From: Aplidium turbinatum
Lineage: Eukaryota; Chordata; Ascidiacea; Aplousobranchia; Polyclinidae
Direction: 5' to 3'
DNA length: 64,000 nucleotides
NCBI GenBank assembly: GCA_918807975.1
Contig: OU964922.1
Location: 5,097,501-5,161,500 of the forward strand
How positions within the stretch are numbered: the stretch's first letter is position 1; every line of letters begins with the position of its first letter. The notes beneath the pieces were generated by a model. The model saw only the letters and a list, made by a program, of their open reading frames with translations, made no database searches and was not told where the DNA came from. A program made the translations under genes and the position numbers. This document shows positions 10,106 through 20,806 of this stretch, one piece after another.

Positions 10106-11231
10106 CAGTGGTTACCAACCTTTTTGTTGTCACGAACCCCTTTAGACAAATTATTAATTCTGCGGACCCCCACCTAAATTTTGCCTGAAACTCAATTAAC
10201 ACACTATTGACTATTGTAATAATTATGCTACTCAACTACTGTACTGTGTCATATTACATTGCCGCTATGACTCCTGCGGCAAATATCAGGTTAAACAGTT
10301 GCTCAAATGAGAAAATGAATGAATTGTTCAAGAAATGTCAGCAGTATTTGAATACTACAATCATTCGCTATCTGCGCTTGCAGCAGATTGCGCATCAACA
10401 TGGGTTACTTGATAGGGTTCAATATGATTTTATGAGCCGTAGCCTACTGCTTCCATGCTGGCTCAAGGCAGATTGGAAGAGGGTGACATGTCACCAGATA
10501 TGTCACTCTTGAATATTAAGGTGACCCAAAGTGCCATGCTGAAACTTTTTCAAGGTAAGCAAATTTAATGAGAGGGCTGTTGTTGCCTTTCCTGAACTAA
10601 ACGACTGAACTGTGGTTGAGTTTTTGACAATGCAACACGCATGTCATCTTCAACGTCAAAGCGATTTCGATGTTTAGTTTTTGTTGTAACAAGAGCTGAG
10701 AATCCTGCCTCGCAAAGGTAAGTGGTTATGAATGGTAAGAAAACAATAATCGCTTGCTTTGCCAAGAATGGGTAGGTTTGCAGTTGTGAGCACCAAAATT
10801 CTTCCACAGTGTATATGCTTACCGGTAGGCTACATATCTACTGGCCTACCAGTAGCCTACAGCGTAGTCTCCAACTGCAAGCAATGGTGTCGTCCCCGCC
10901 ACTATGAGGTAAACTTTGGTTGCACCGCATGCTTTCTATTACATAATAGTCGAGCCAATCCTGACTTTACTGTAATCGACATGCGTTGTGGTAGGTGTAG
11001 TTTAAGATCAATGTACACACTGTAGGCAGCAGCATAGATTGATTTTAATGCATACCGGTACAGTTTATTCTCGCAGGCTTGAGCTGACACATTTGCATTT
11101 AAAGAAAAAAATAAAAGTAAAAAGATCGCTGTTCGTTTTTTTTTTCCAAAATTCATCAAGGTAATCACGGACCCCCAAGTGCTTTCTCATGGACCTCCAA
11201 GGGGTCCGCGGACCCAGGTTGGGAACCACTG
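10106..11231 (-). mobile_element. hAT transposon, internally deleted, ZBED5/FAM200-like
   Basis: Ends CAGTGGTTACCAACC and GGTTGGGAACCACTG, flanked by a perfect 8-base target duplication ATGTAGAA (10098-10105 and 11232-11239), the hAT hallmark. A minus-strand frame at 10565-10807 contains LPFITTYLCEAGFSALVTTK, then TKHRNRFDVEDDMRVALSKTQP, the C-terminal dimerisation block of hAT transposases of the ZBED5/SCAND3 group. The rest of the transposase is gone. It lies in the intron between EGF exons 29 and 30. Confidence 0.9.
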
Positions 11232-11239
11232 ATGTAGAA

Positions 11240-12053
11240 GGACAATAGCAACATATTAGTTGTTTTATTGCTATACCAACGTTTTGCGCAGCACTAAATG
11301 CGCATCCCGGAGCAAATACAAGCGTAGAAAAATAAAGTGAATAGGACCTTCTGATGATCCGTTAGGTGAAACAATTTTTAAAGGCTTCAGATAGTAATAA
11401 CTATATTTGATTTAAGTTTCAAAAACATATATTGCAGTGGGTTAACGACCACAGATAGTTAATTCAAAAATGTTATTTACAGTAGTTAACAAGAAGTGCA
11501 ATAACGATTACTTTACACGTCAAATTACAAAACTTAAACAAGCCAAAGCAGTTAAGACAAAAAAAATATTCCAGACAAAATTGAATTACAGTATGAAGAC
11601 GTTTCAAACTATGCCAAATAGGCATGAAACTTGTCCATCAAAAGAATATAGATTTATACGATTTCGGTAGCAGACTTCCATCATTGCGGTTGCCACTGTC
11701 TTGGAAAGTTTTGTTCTGTTGCTATAGTTGTTGCAATAAAAAAAGAAAAAAACATTAAGTCAAATTTTTTTCAGATGGCAATAATCATATATCTGATAAG
11801 GGCCAACAAACACGTGTGTTGAAAACGTTCGAATTTGTTCAGTTTCGATAGTCTAAAAAAAACTATTTCCGCGTCAAATCATTGCCTCAATGTTAAAAAA
11901 AACTTATGCTTGTAGTTTGAGTAATAGTTAATAAATATAATGTATATTTTGAGCTACTTTTGTGCTATTGTTACCATACAAATAAAGAACTAGAGTTTGG
12001 CATTTGTGCTGGACATCAAAAAAGCATCTGGCAACACCACTAGTCATAGAAAA
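11240..12053. other. Intron, no feature recognised
   Basis: AT-rich sequence with an unsupported 66-codon plus-strand frame at 11470-11670. Confidence 0.5.
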
Positions 12054-12160
12054 TGCTGGTAGACACTTTAACAAGTCGAAATTCTGCCACTGAAATTGAC
12101 TAGAATGAAACCGCCAACCAATCATAAGCTACGGTTTAAGTGACGTAAAAAATCGAAATT
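12054..12160. repeat. Truncated copy of the 398-base MITE
   Basis: About 100 bases match the reverse complement of the right end of the element at 25496-25893 (ACTTTAACAAGTCGAAATTC, CCGCCAACCAATCATAAGCT and onward to AAGTGACGTAAAAAAT). The other end is missing. Confidence 0.65.
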
Positions 12161-12256
12161 ACATCGGCCTTTTGTCAGGCCTTCAGTTCTAACGTTGGCA
12201 AGGCCTTTGTATATACAGTAGGTCGCTATGGCTAATGACCAGTTTGATTGTCTTAC

Positions 12257-12382
12257 ATTCGCTGCAATTCTCTCCTTTGAAACGACTGAGACACGTGCAG
12301 TTGTATTCATTACAGCATTCACTAGCAGGATTGCATGATCCTCCATTTTGACAAGGCGATGGATCACATGGTTGTCTGGTAC
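12257..12382 (-). CDS. EGF-like exon 29, type C, partial block VI
   Basis: 126-base phase 1-1 cassette. Reads [20 protein letters not shown], then ECCNEYNCTCLSRFKGENCSE. Has an additional cysteine (ECC). Confidence 0.92.
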
Positions 12383-13180
12383 CTAGAAAAATTAAGTGGA
12401 TTCAGAGCGTAATAGTTTCAGTACCAGTGTACAGTAAAAATGTGATATTGCAGTTCAGCTAACATAAAATAAAGATATTTACATATCTTTTAAGAACACT
12501 TCAAGGAGAAATGTTTATTCCCTTTGCACTAACGAAAAAAATCAAATTACAGGCAAAGAGACTTAAATAAGAGATAGAAACTCAAGCTCATTCAAGGTAT
12601 GCAAAGGTTTAGTCAAATATTCAATGTTTGAATACGTGGGCTATGTAAAGCAGCCGGATGAAGCTTGTGTTGAAGTTTAATTTTGCATTAATTTAACGGT
12701 TGAGATATTCGGTTTGATAGCAACAAAAACCATTCAAAAGTCCTTCCCAATGATAGCCTAATTAGTTCGTTTGGATGTTTCTTCAAATAAGTTTTTTGAT
12801 TGATATTAATATGAATATGCAGCACCCCTTGCAGGCAAAGAGTGGTGGGTTAAATGTGTCGTTAGACGAAAGTTAGTTTTGAAAAAAAAACATTTTGTGT
12901 GAAAGGTAATTTTATTGAAATTTGTTGGTTGATTGATGCTGAAACGTAAAAACAGTCCTCGAAACAACATACAGTAAGCAACTAGCGTTCAGTCTAGTGT
13001 ACGATTCATTGCACTGAGGAGAACTTAAAGTCAAAACAGTGGCAGCCTGCCTACAGTAAAGTAACCATTAGATTTTTAAAATGTAGGAAAAAACAAATGG
13101 AATTTTTTAAATCAATAAAAACGTAATATTGTTCTTAAAAATGATTTTAACCAGACCAGTGTTTTTGTTTTATCTCTTAC
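12383..13180. other. Intron between D and C modules of block VI
   Basis: About 0.8 kb, AT-rich, nothing recognised. Confidence 0.5.
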
Positions 13181-13309
13181 ATGTTTCACAATCTTTGCCA
13201 CTGTAACCATTTGGACAATCACAAGTATAGTCATCAATACAGCCTTCTTCTGATGGCATACAAACCCCATTATTTTGACAAGGATTGTTGGAACAAGGAG
13301 GTGCAAAGC
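13181..13309 (-). CDS. EGF-like exon 28, type D, partial block VI
   Basis: 129-base phase 1-1 cassette. Reads FAPPCSNNPCQNNGVCMPSE, then [22 protein letters not shown]. Begins GC rather than GT, so the split codon is T|GC, still cysteine, which argues for selection on that residue. A LINE fragment and a SINE-like sequence fill the preceding intron. Confidence 0.92.
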
Positions 13310-13373
13310 CTGAAATGAACACTTGCATAAACTTTTAGTTTTCATTGCGCGACGAAGTTATCTGAAAATAAAT

Positions 13374-13540
13374 CGTCCGCCCCAATAGCTCTGTTGGTTA
13401 TAGCGCTTACTTCTTGAACTGGTTCGACTCTCGGGATGTACGCTTGAGCAACACACGTTAAAGACTGCTCTCCATTCAGAGGCATCTAATTTTGGTGACC
13501 GGGCCTGCGTTACTGATTCAAAGCCTTTCTCTCTCTCTGT
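13374..13540 (+). repeat. tRNA-derived SINE-like sequence next to a LINE end
   Basis: A-box-like TAGCTCTGTTGGTTATAGC at 13386-13404 and B-box-like GGTTCGACTCTC at 13421-13432, about 35 bases apart as in tRNA promoters. The fold is degenerate, so a functional tRNA gene is unlikely. It abuts the 3' side of the minus-strand LINE fragment. Confidence 0.5.
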
Positions 13541-13545
13541 AGGTA

Positions 13546-14613
13546 TCATGGCTGATACAGCCCTCGATGTACAATGATGTTCCAGTTTGATCGATCTCGT
13601 GCGTCTTGCCAAATTTTAGTAGGGTTCTTGGTATGTGGTTGAAAATTGTGCAAAAATGTGAATCTTTGAGCTCCTCTTGACCGTTTTCCTAGTATTTTTC
13701 CACTTAAAGATAAATCTTCAAGTTCGCCTTTCCTTATGATGTGACCCAAGAAATTCAGTTGCCGCATTTCTATAGATCTCATTATCTGCTGCTCCTGGCC
13801 CATCTGTTGGAGAACTGCTCTGTTGGTTTGAAAAGCTGTCCATGGAATGTTGAGAATTCTTCGGTAAAACCACATTTCTGCAGCTTCAAGCTTTTTTCGT
13901 GTTTTTGCCGTTAGCGTCCAGGTTTCACATCTGTACATCAAAATAGACCAAACAAATCATTTTAACAAACGAATTTTTAAGGTTTTGGAGAGCTTTCGTT
14001 CTTTAAAGATTTTTGCCATGATGTTGAAACTTGATTTTGATAATGCAATGCGTCGTCCAATTTCTTCTTCACATCGGGTGTTTGGATTCAGTATTGAGCC
14101 CAAATAATTGAATTTTTGAACCTGTTCAATTTTGTTATCATTGCAGTACACGCAAATCGTTGGTTCAGGAAGACGTTTCGAGACTGCCAGAGTTTTAGTT
14201 TTGTTAATGTTTATTTTTAGTCCATATTTTTCACTAGATGTTTGAACTGCATCTAGTAAAATTTGCAAACCACATTGTGACGTTGAAAGCAAGACTGTGT
14301 CATCTGCATATCGAATGTTATTTATAAGTTTTCCGTTTATATTAATTCCTTCATCAATATCTTCCAGTTCTCTAAGGATGAGCTCACTGTACAAATTGAA
14401 GAGATCTGGGCTCATGACACAGCCCTGTCGAACACCTCTTGATATTTCCATCCATTCAGTGATTCCATTGGGAAGTATGACAGCGGCTTGTTGCTTGTAG
14501 TATAGATTGTGTATCATACGGAAATCTTTAACATCAATCCCAATTCGTTTTAGTGATGAAAGAAGCTGGTAATGGCGTACTTTATCAAAAGCTTTCAAAG
14601 CCTTTACAAGCAT
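13546..14613 (-). mobile_element. LINE (RTE-like non-LTR retrotransposon), 5'-truncated reverse transcriptase
   Basis: Frame 13957-14613 has AFDKVRHYQLL, EISRGVRQGCVMSPDLFN, the catalytic RYADDTVLLS and NINKTKTLAVSKR. Frame 13546-13941 has MYRCETWTLTAKT, MWFYRRILNIPWTAF and LGHIIRKGELEDLSLSGKIL, the post-RT block of the RTE/BovB-like group. A frameshift near 13941-13957 separates the halves; endonuclease and N-terminal RT are missing (5' truncation near 14613). A copy remnant, not active. Confidence 0.85.
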
Positions 14614-15296
14614 GCGAAACTGCCAGGATTAAGCTCTGCAAAAATCTTTCCCAGTCCGAGGATAAAGATTCAATCAAGTTTTCAACGTTCATTTTGTGTT
14701 CAAGGAAAATGCACGACAAAGTCCAAATAATACCAATTCCTCATGTTGTACATTGCAATTTCGAATATTAAATGTTTTTTACAGTATAACAAAAAGATGC
14801 AATGCAAAAGTTCAGGTCACAAAAACTATGAAGTTATTATGCAGTTGCTAAGATACAAATAAATCTAAAATTAAAATACAAAAACACAAAATGACCTTGT
14901 TAGGATAGAAAATAGTTTAAAAGTTATGCGGTTTCGTCTGCAGCGTTTAGTCAAAGATTTGGGAGCCTTGGGCCATTCTTAAACAAAAATATTTTACACG
15001 AGGTGTTTTTGTATAAAATTTGAGATGGTAGCCCTTAAACATTTCATTATGTTATTTAACGTGACAGTGCTTTGTGGCTTGGAGTTGTATTAAATTTCAC
15101 TCCATAAATGATGATGAAATGATACTGATGGAGAAATAGAATTAATTCGCAGTGCAACAGAAAAGTAATGCAGTTCTTTTATGAGGTCAACAAAGCAAAG
15201 ATTTCAAAGTATTCTTAGGACCTGTTAAAAGAAGGCAAAATTTTTAAACTTCATGTAATCACGTAAATAAAGCAAAAAACTTAATTTATCACTAAC
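14614..15296. other. Intron, no feature recognised
   Basis: AT-rich. A short plus-strand frame (14553-14771) overlaps the LINE edge and has no support. Confidence 0.5.
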
Positions 15297-15422
15297 ATCT
15301 TTCACAATATTGACCAGAGTAACCATTTGGACAAGTACATGTGTAGTTGTTGACACATTCTTCAAATTCCACACATTGTCCACCATTTTGACATGGATTG
15401 CTTGAACACGGCTGTGCAATAC
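15297..15422 (-). CDS. EGF-like exon 27, type A, block V
   Basis: 126-base phase 1-1 cassette. Reads [20 protein letters not shown], then [21 protein letters not shown]. Donor GTTAGTGA. Last complete D-C-B-A block. Confidence 0.92.
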
Positions 15423-15879
15423 CTGGAATAAATTTTTTTATGAATTATATTATACAGCATAATTGAGTGCCCACCAACTAATTTTGACTTTGTTCACATG
15501 AACATAAGTTTGAATTTAAGGTATAAATTTTATTTTTTTATTTTTAAATGAATTATGAGCAACTCTTATGAACGTTAGTACAGGTTTGCTGATTTTGCAG
15601 AGTTTTTCTGGTCTTCCTTTTGGCCTGCAGTGGTGAACAAAATAAAAAAAAATAAAAAGAAATTTTGATACGTACTTTTGTTTCAATTAAACCTATTTGT
15701 TTTAGTTTTAATTTTATCAAGTTTCATTGTAAAAGGAATGAGAAATTAAAAGGATAAGTTATTCACTGAAAGTTAAGGAATTCTATGTGGAAATGGAAGA
15801 GTTAGGCGTGAAGAATTGCAGTATTTTACATCATGACGTTACTTGACATTTGCAAAATTATATTGAATTTATTACTTAC

Positions 15880-16005
15880 ATGTTTCACAATCTTTGCCAC
15901 TGTAATAAGCCCGACAAGTACATGTGTAGTTATCAACACAATCTTCACGCGCCATACAAGTTCCATCATTTTGACATGGATTGGGTGAACATGGCTGTGC
16001 AACAC
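15880..16005 (-). CDS. EGF-like exon 26, type B, block V
   Basis: 126-base phase 1-1 cassette. Reads VAQPCSPNPCQNDGTCMARE, then [21 protein letters not shown]. The YYSG sequence corresponds to the YYCG of block I-III B modules, so the extra cysteine there is a later gain or was lost here. Confidence 0.92.
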
Positions 16006-16119
16006 CTGGAAAGTACAGTACTTTGTATAATTAAACAACATACAAAAAGTCTTTTGTCTTTTCCTGTTGATAGATTTAGTTAACCATTGTATTTTATTCA
16101 GATGTAGTTAAGTTGTATG

Positions 16120-16300
16120 TATATTATTCCTGAAGAGGACATCTTGTGATGTCGAAAACGTTCGATACCTAATTTGTTGCGTAGTTTTGTGTTTCTATAT
16201 GTAATAAACTTGAAGATGTTAAACTTGATCACGTTACTCGGCTTCGTATGCCTATGGTTCAACAAGACAAACTCTCTACCGAAGCTCTAACATACAAAAA
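16120..16300 (+). mobile_element. Penelope-like element end fragment
   Basis: Begins with a hammerhead core (16130-16163) and ends with GTTCAACAAGACAAACTCTCTACCGAAGCTCT, closely matching the sequence after the hammerhead at 60.6 kb. No coding part remains. Lies in the intron between EGF exons 26 and 25. Confidence 0.6.
16130..16163 (+). ncRNA. Hammerhead ribozyme core
   Basis: CTGAAGA (16130-16136), a 6-bp stem II GACATC/GATGTC closing a TTGT loop, then GAAA (16154-16157) followed by the self-complementary AACGTT and C. This is the conserved CUGANGA...GAAA core, with a tiny palindromic stem III as in the Penelope-linked hammerheads that act as dimers. Predicted cleavage after the C at 16163. 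Stem I pairing is weak, so activity is unproven. Confidence 0.68.
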
Positions 16301-16702
16301 GTTAAATATGTAGTTATGTTGTTTATCACGCAATTTGTGCATTATCGCTCGATAACGTTTGAATTGGTTTGCAATCAGTACGTCACTTATCCACCATGCA
16401 AAAAAATCTGTGTCATGTAAGAAAAGCTGAAGGTAGCTGTTATAATGTTATGCTATCCCACTCAGGAAAACAATACCAAGTGCTTGACCCACCTCAATTT
16501 GAATTAATTTCTCTAAACGTTACTAGCCGACAATATTTGTTAAAGTGTCAATTATCTACATAATATGCAATAATGGGTGCAGTATTACTAAATCTATTAA
16601 TTGTATTTAATGACAATTCAACTTAATTACTTTTTCCTCAGTCATGCGTTCCTTGCTTGTTAAATAAACGTATTCTTAACGCTACGATGATTAAATTCTT
16701 AC

Positions 16703-16828
16703 ATTCACTGCAGTTCTTTCCTTTAAAAATATTGGGACACGTGCAATTGTACTCATTGGAGCATTCACTAGCAGGAATGCATGACCCTCCATTATGACAA
16801 GGTGATGGATCACATGGTTGTCTGATAC
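16703..16828 (-). CDS. EGF-like exon 25, type C, block V
   Basis: 126-base phase 1-1 cassette. Reads [20 protein letters not shown], then [21 protein letters not shown]. Acceptor CATTTTAG, donor GTAAGAAT. Confidence 0.92.
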
Positions 16829-17314
16829 CTAAAATGATTGAAAATGTGTCATTCAAGTTTGACAATAGTTTCAGTGAGAGTATATTTTAATTAATTTAAC
16901 TTGAAGTGTTAGAGAAATGTTTTCGAGTTATTACATTTTTTTGTGTCATTTTCAAAAGAAAAATTAACGAGTAAAAGACAAATCTTGTTCGTTATTTGCT
17001 TGTCCATTCATCTGCGTATAAAATTGATACAATTGACATTGCAAAGAACACTTCAAGTACAGCTGTCTAATCAATAGCATTTTTTACTAAATTAATCCTT
17101 AGGCAAAAACAACTCTTCTGTACTGAGCTCGAAAGAAAATATTTTACATTCGTTGACCAGAACGTCAGGACCACATAAACGTTTGTTATGTTTTGTTTTT
17201 TTTTCGGTCTGATATGCTGTTGAATGTAAAAAGATTTGGATTTTGGAAATGAAGACACATAAAAGAAAAAAATACATTATCAATCTGACCAGTGTTATTT
17301 AGTTCATCACTTAC

Positions 17315-17440
17315 ATGTTTCACAATCTTTGCCACTGTAACCATACGCACAATCACATGTGTAGTCATCTATACAGCCTTCTAATGCAATACAAGTTCCA
17401 TCATTTCGACATGGATCGTTTGAACACGGTGGTGCAAAAC
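17315..17440 (-). CDS. EGF-like exon 24, type D, block V
   Basis: 126-base phase 1-1 cassette. Reads [20 protein letters not shown], then [21 protein letters not shown]. Separated from block IV by a 1.8-kb intron with a SINE and a LINE scrap. Confidence 0.92.
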
Positions 17441-17634
17441 CTGAAAATACCGATTCATGAAGATTTGTGATTGTTACGATATGATTTAGTTCCTTGCTTT
17501 TGATACAAACCATTATTTCGTATTAATGCACAAAATGTCTTTGTTTTTTATTGTGCAAAAATAACTTTATAAATGAGACTCTAGTATAAGTATAAGACTA
17601 TGCATTGTATGTGTTTCAAGCACACAGTCACCAA

Positions 17635-17832
17635 CAGGGCCGTTGAAAGATTAATTTGGGCCAGATACCAATTAGATCTTTTAGCCTCAAATAAGAACAC
17701 TTAAAACAAAACGCACATTATACAAAGGTGGTTTGTTCAAAATTTTCTGGGGCGCTTAAAAAAGTTACGGGCCGCTAAAATCACCCCGGGCCCAAGTTCA
17801 AAAGTACCCCGGACCCTCCTATCAACGCTGTA
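17635..17832. repeat. Possible small hAT-type MITE
   Basis: Ends ACAGGGCCGTTGA and TCAACGCTGTA are imperfect inverted repeats. The flanks AGTCACCA and GCTCACCA match at six of eight bases. Interior GC-rich for the window. Old and uncertain. Confidence 0.35.
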
Positions 17833-18764
17833 GCTCACCAAAGAGTTTAAGATAACAAGCGCATGGAGCTCAGTATGTTTGTCTAAACAACATATAAAAA
17901 GTTTAAGTTGTAATCACAATAATAAACAAAATGTAATAGCGACGTAAATGTCGTTGCGTAAAGTGCATTTGTCATATCAGCACACATGTGATAAAAAAAT
18001 CTTTAATGATTTTATTATGAATAATTTGAACAGAACTAATTTTCAAACATAAGTTCATTCACTTAAGGTCGGACGCACAAACAGTGGATATTTTAACGAC
18101 CTATTAATCTGATGATCTAACTTGCCAATCCAAAATCAGTTTGTGCAATGTTTATCTTTAGATTAGTAAAAGGTAATTTCAATCAGCTCATTAAGGTTGG
18201 TGCATAAAGGGAAAATAAGCTGTCAGTTAAACTTTTTCATCGGTGGATTTGGTACATTCAACCCTAAGTGCAGCATAATGAGCATCAACTAAATTTACAG
18301 AAAGTAATTATTATCGAAAAAAAAATGTAAAAGTCTTTGTTTTAGTCTTAAAACTGGTTCAAACAACAACAATTTATATGACAGATTTATAATTTCATAA
18401 CCTAAAGTGGCAACATTGCTGCAAATCATGACAAAGCATTACTTTTCTAAACGCTTCACACATTTGTTTCATAACTTTATTAATTAATAAATTTATTATA
18501 TTAACGTTATTAGTGAAATCTATCAATGTAGAAAATCTATAAGCTTCTGCAATTCAATGTATCGTTTGCTTGAAAATAGTTTTCGAAAAAATTGTTGTTC
18601 ATTGAATTGCTCTTGTGTTTTAAAATGAAGTGAAAATGTTAACAAAGCAGACAGTGTCAATCAAGTATCGTCAATGACAGTGCCGTATCGAGGCGCAACT
18701 GCGTACATTATTACCCGAATCCATTCCATTGCTCAGTGCCAAGCAGAAATTAGATTCATTGCCA
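17833..18764. other. Long intron segment, no feature recognised
   Basis: AT-rich. The region between blocks V and IV holds no further EGF exon. Confidence 0.5.
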
Positions 18765-18884
18765 TTTTTAAAACATCATCGGTATGAGCTGACACTCGAC
18801 ACTCGACAGGACCCGACAAGGCATCGAACCCACGCCTACCGATTCAGAGGGCGGTGTACTAACCACTAAGCCACAGAGCCGGCT
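18765..18884 (-). repeat. tRNA-derived SINE
   Basis: On the minus strand starts GCCGGCTCTGTGGCTTAGTGG. The A box is TGGCTTAGTGG (18863-18873) and the B box GGTTCGATGCC (18820-18830), with the spacing of a tRNA gene. It is followed by CGGGTCCTGTCGAGTGTCGA and a short A-rich end. Head resembles a tRNA but lacks a clean cloverleaf 3' half. Confidence 0.78.
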
Positions 18885-18895
18885 TGTCAAATAAA

Positions 18896-19061
18896 ATGAA
18901 TGGAATAAATTTAAAGCATGTAAAAAGTTTTCGATATCTTGGGAGAAAAATAAACTGGAGCGCAAAAGATGATAAGGAGTTTAATATACGCATTGCTCAA
19001 GCAAAAGCTGCTTCAGCAAATAAAATCAATATTGTGCAACAAGTACATACCTCTCTCAACT
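18896..19061 (+). mobile_element. LINE reverse-transcriptase remnant
   Basis: Plus-strand frame reads HVKSFRYLGRKINWSAKDD, then KEFNIRIAQAKAASANKI. This matches the FxYLGSxI...EIxxRIxxAKxAF block just after the catalytic core of RTE/CR1-like LINEs. About 55 codons remain. Confidence 0.65.
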
Positions 19062-19222
19062 AGTACAACATATCACCAATATACATGGCATTAAAGTGTT
19101 ACATTTATCCAAGTTTTAATATAATTCAGAAAACTTTTTAAAAACCAATACAGAGCTCAGACAAAGCAATAAAAATAATGACGAAAACTCTACAAATCAT
19201 GTATGGTTTGTTTCACACGCAC

Positions 19223-19348
19223 ATGTTTCACAATCTTTCCCAGTGTAACCATTTGGACAAGCACATGTGTAGTTGTTGATGCACTCTTCAAATTCCAAAC
19301 ATTTTCCACCATTTTGGCACGGATTGGTTGAACACGGCTGTGCAACAC
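19223..19348 (-). CDS. EGF-like exon 23, type A, block IV
   Basis: 126-base phase 1-1 cassette. Reads [20 protein letters not shown], then [21 protein letters not shown]. Donor GTGCGTGT differs from the usual GTAAGT. Confidence 0.9.
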
Positions 19349-19680
19349 CTAAAATATATGCTTTTTGCAACTTTTCAATCTCACACTGTATTGAGATTCC
19401 TACAAACCGACTTTTAAATTTGTTCACCTGAACATGCGTTTAAGTTTAACTTTTAATTATAAACTTTTTTAATGTTGATAAATCCTATCATGTTTTGCTG
19501 TATGTTTTATATGTTTAGAAAAATATCTTTACAAAGTTTATAGGTCCAGACTAGTGCCTGTGGTGGTTTCCGAAATAAGCATTTTTACAAAAAAGCAAAA
19601 CAAACACAGACTTCAATGCAAAAAAGATTAAAATCAAACAGAAAAATGAACTAAGTCAGTGTTGTTTAATTATCACTTAC

Positions 19681-19806
19681 AAATTTCACAATCTGTTCCA
19701 TTGTAAAAAGGTTGACAATCGCATCTGTAGTTGTCGACACAATCTTCAAACGGCGTACATTTTCCACCATTTTGACATGGATCGGGAGAACACGGTTGCG
19801 CAACAC
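19681..19806 (-). CDS. EGF-like exon 22, type B, block IV
   Basis: 126-base phase 1-1 cassette. Reads [20 protein letters not shown], then DCVDNYRCDCQPFYNGTDCEI. No extra YYC cysteine, unlike exons 10, 14 and 18. NGT forms a possible N-glycosylation site. Confidence 0.92.
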
Positions 19807-20347
19807 CTAAAAATGCAAATAAAAGTGTAAGATTGAACTTTTACTACATAAAAAATTATCAGTATTAAATTTGTAACAACAAGGCACCTTTATGAGACAT
19901 CAACGCGTAACCGTTCTAGAATTGTCTATAGGTAGAAAATTCATGCAAACTTATTATATATTATATATTATAATGTATATATTATTATATATTTGACAAA
20001 TCATTTTATATCTTTTCAGCATTCTGGACCGATCTACAAGAGCGCTACAACAAGACTCATGTTTTTGATCCCGCGACTAATTATTCAAAAGTTTAATTAT
20101 TCTTTTGCTCTAGTTATTGCAAATAAATGAAATCATTATTTTTTCTTCAGTTGTAGAGTAGCTGATTATTATATCAAATAATGTTAAACGCATCTGTCGA
20201 AAACGATAAAGTTTGTTCTTTTTTTTTTGTTCGTTTTTCAATAATGTTATTTACTGTTAGTCACATTTATTGTACAGTATGTTTCACAATTTCCAAATTT
20301 GTTCATTGCAAAATAATGTATTCTACGAACAACTTTGATGTTCCTAC

Positions 20348-20473
20348 ATTCGCTGCAAATCTTTCCTTTGAAAAGACTGGGGCACGTGCAATGGTAATCG
20401 TTGGAGCATTCACCAACAGGCGCACATGACCCTCCATTTTGACAAGGTGATAAGTCACATGGTTGTTTGATAC
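20348..20473 (-). CDS. EGF-like exon 21, type C, block IV
   Basis: 126-base phase 1-1 cassette. Reads [20 protein letters not shown], then [21 protein letters not shown]. Donor GTAGGAAC. The preceding intron in transcript order carries the 1.1-kb hAT element. Confidence 0.92.
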
Positions 20474-20806
20474 CTGAAATCATCAAGAAGGTAGATTTAA
20501 ATTATAACAGTTTCCGTGACAGTTAAAAGTAAATATGAAATCACGGTAGGCTTATACTTGGCATTAAAATAAAGATTATTACCAACATTTCTCACTGAAA
20601 ACAAACGACTTGTAGACTTTAGAGCAAAATTCATTTGTCATTCCCTCCTTAATAATTTGTTCAATCGATATATCTGACTTAAAAAAATATATCTTAGTAA
20701 ACCAATCTTCAAGTAGCTACAATACGTAAAATTAGCAAGTTAGAAAAGATATCTAACGTCTTTGGCTGTCGAGAGTGTCTCCGCCAGTTTAGCTTATCAC
20801 TTACAT

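Noticed and set aside
13374-13440. A true tRNA gene
   Set aside because: A and B boxes are present but the acceptor and anticodon stems do not pair convincingly; a SINE head is more likely.
18811-18884. A true tRNA gene on the minus strand
   Set aside because: Promoter boxes are good, but the sequence continues into a SINE body and the 3' acceptor strand is missing.
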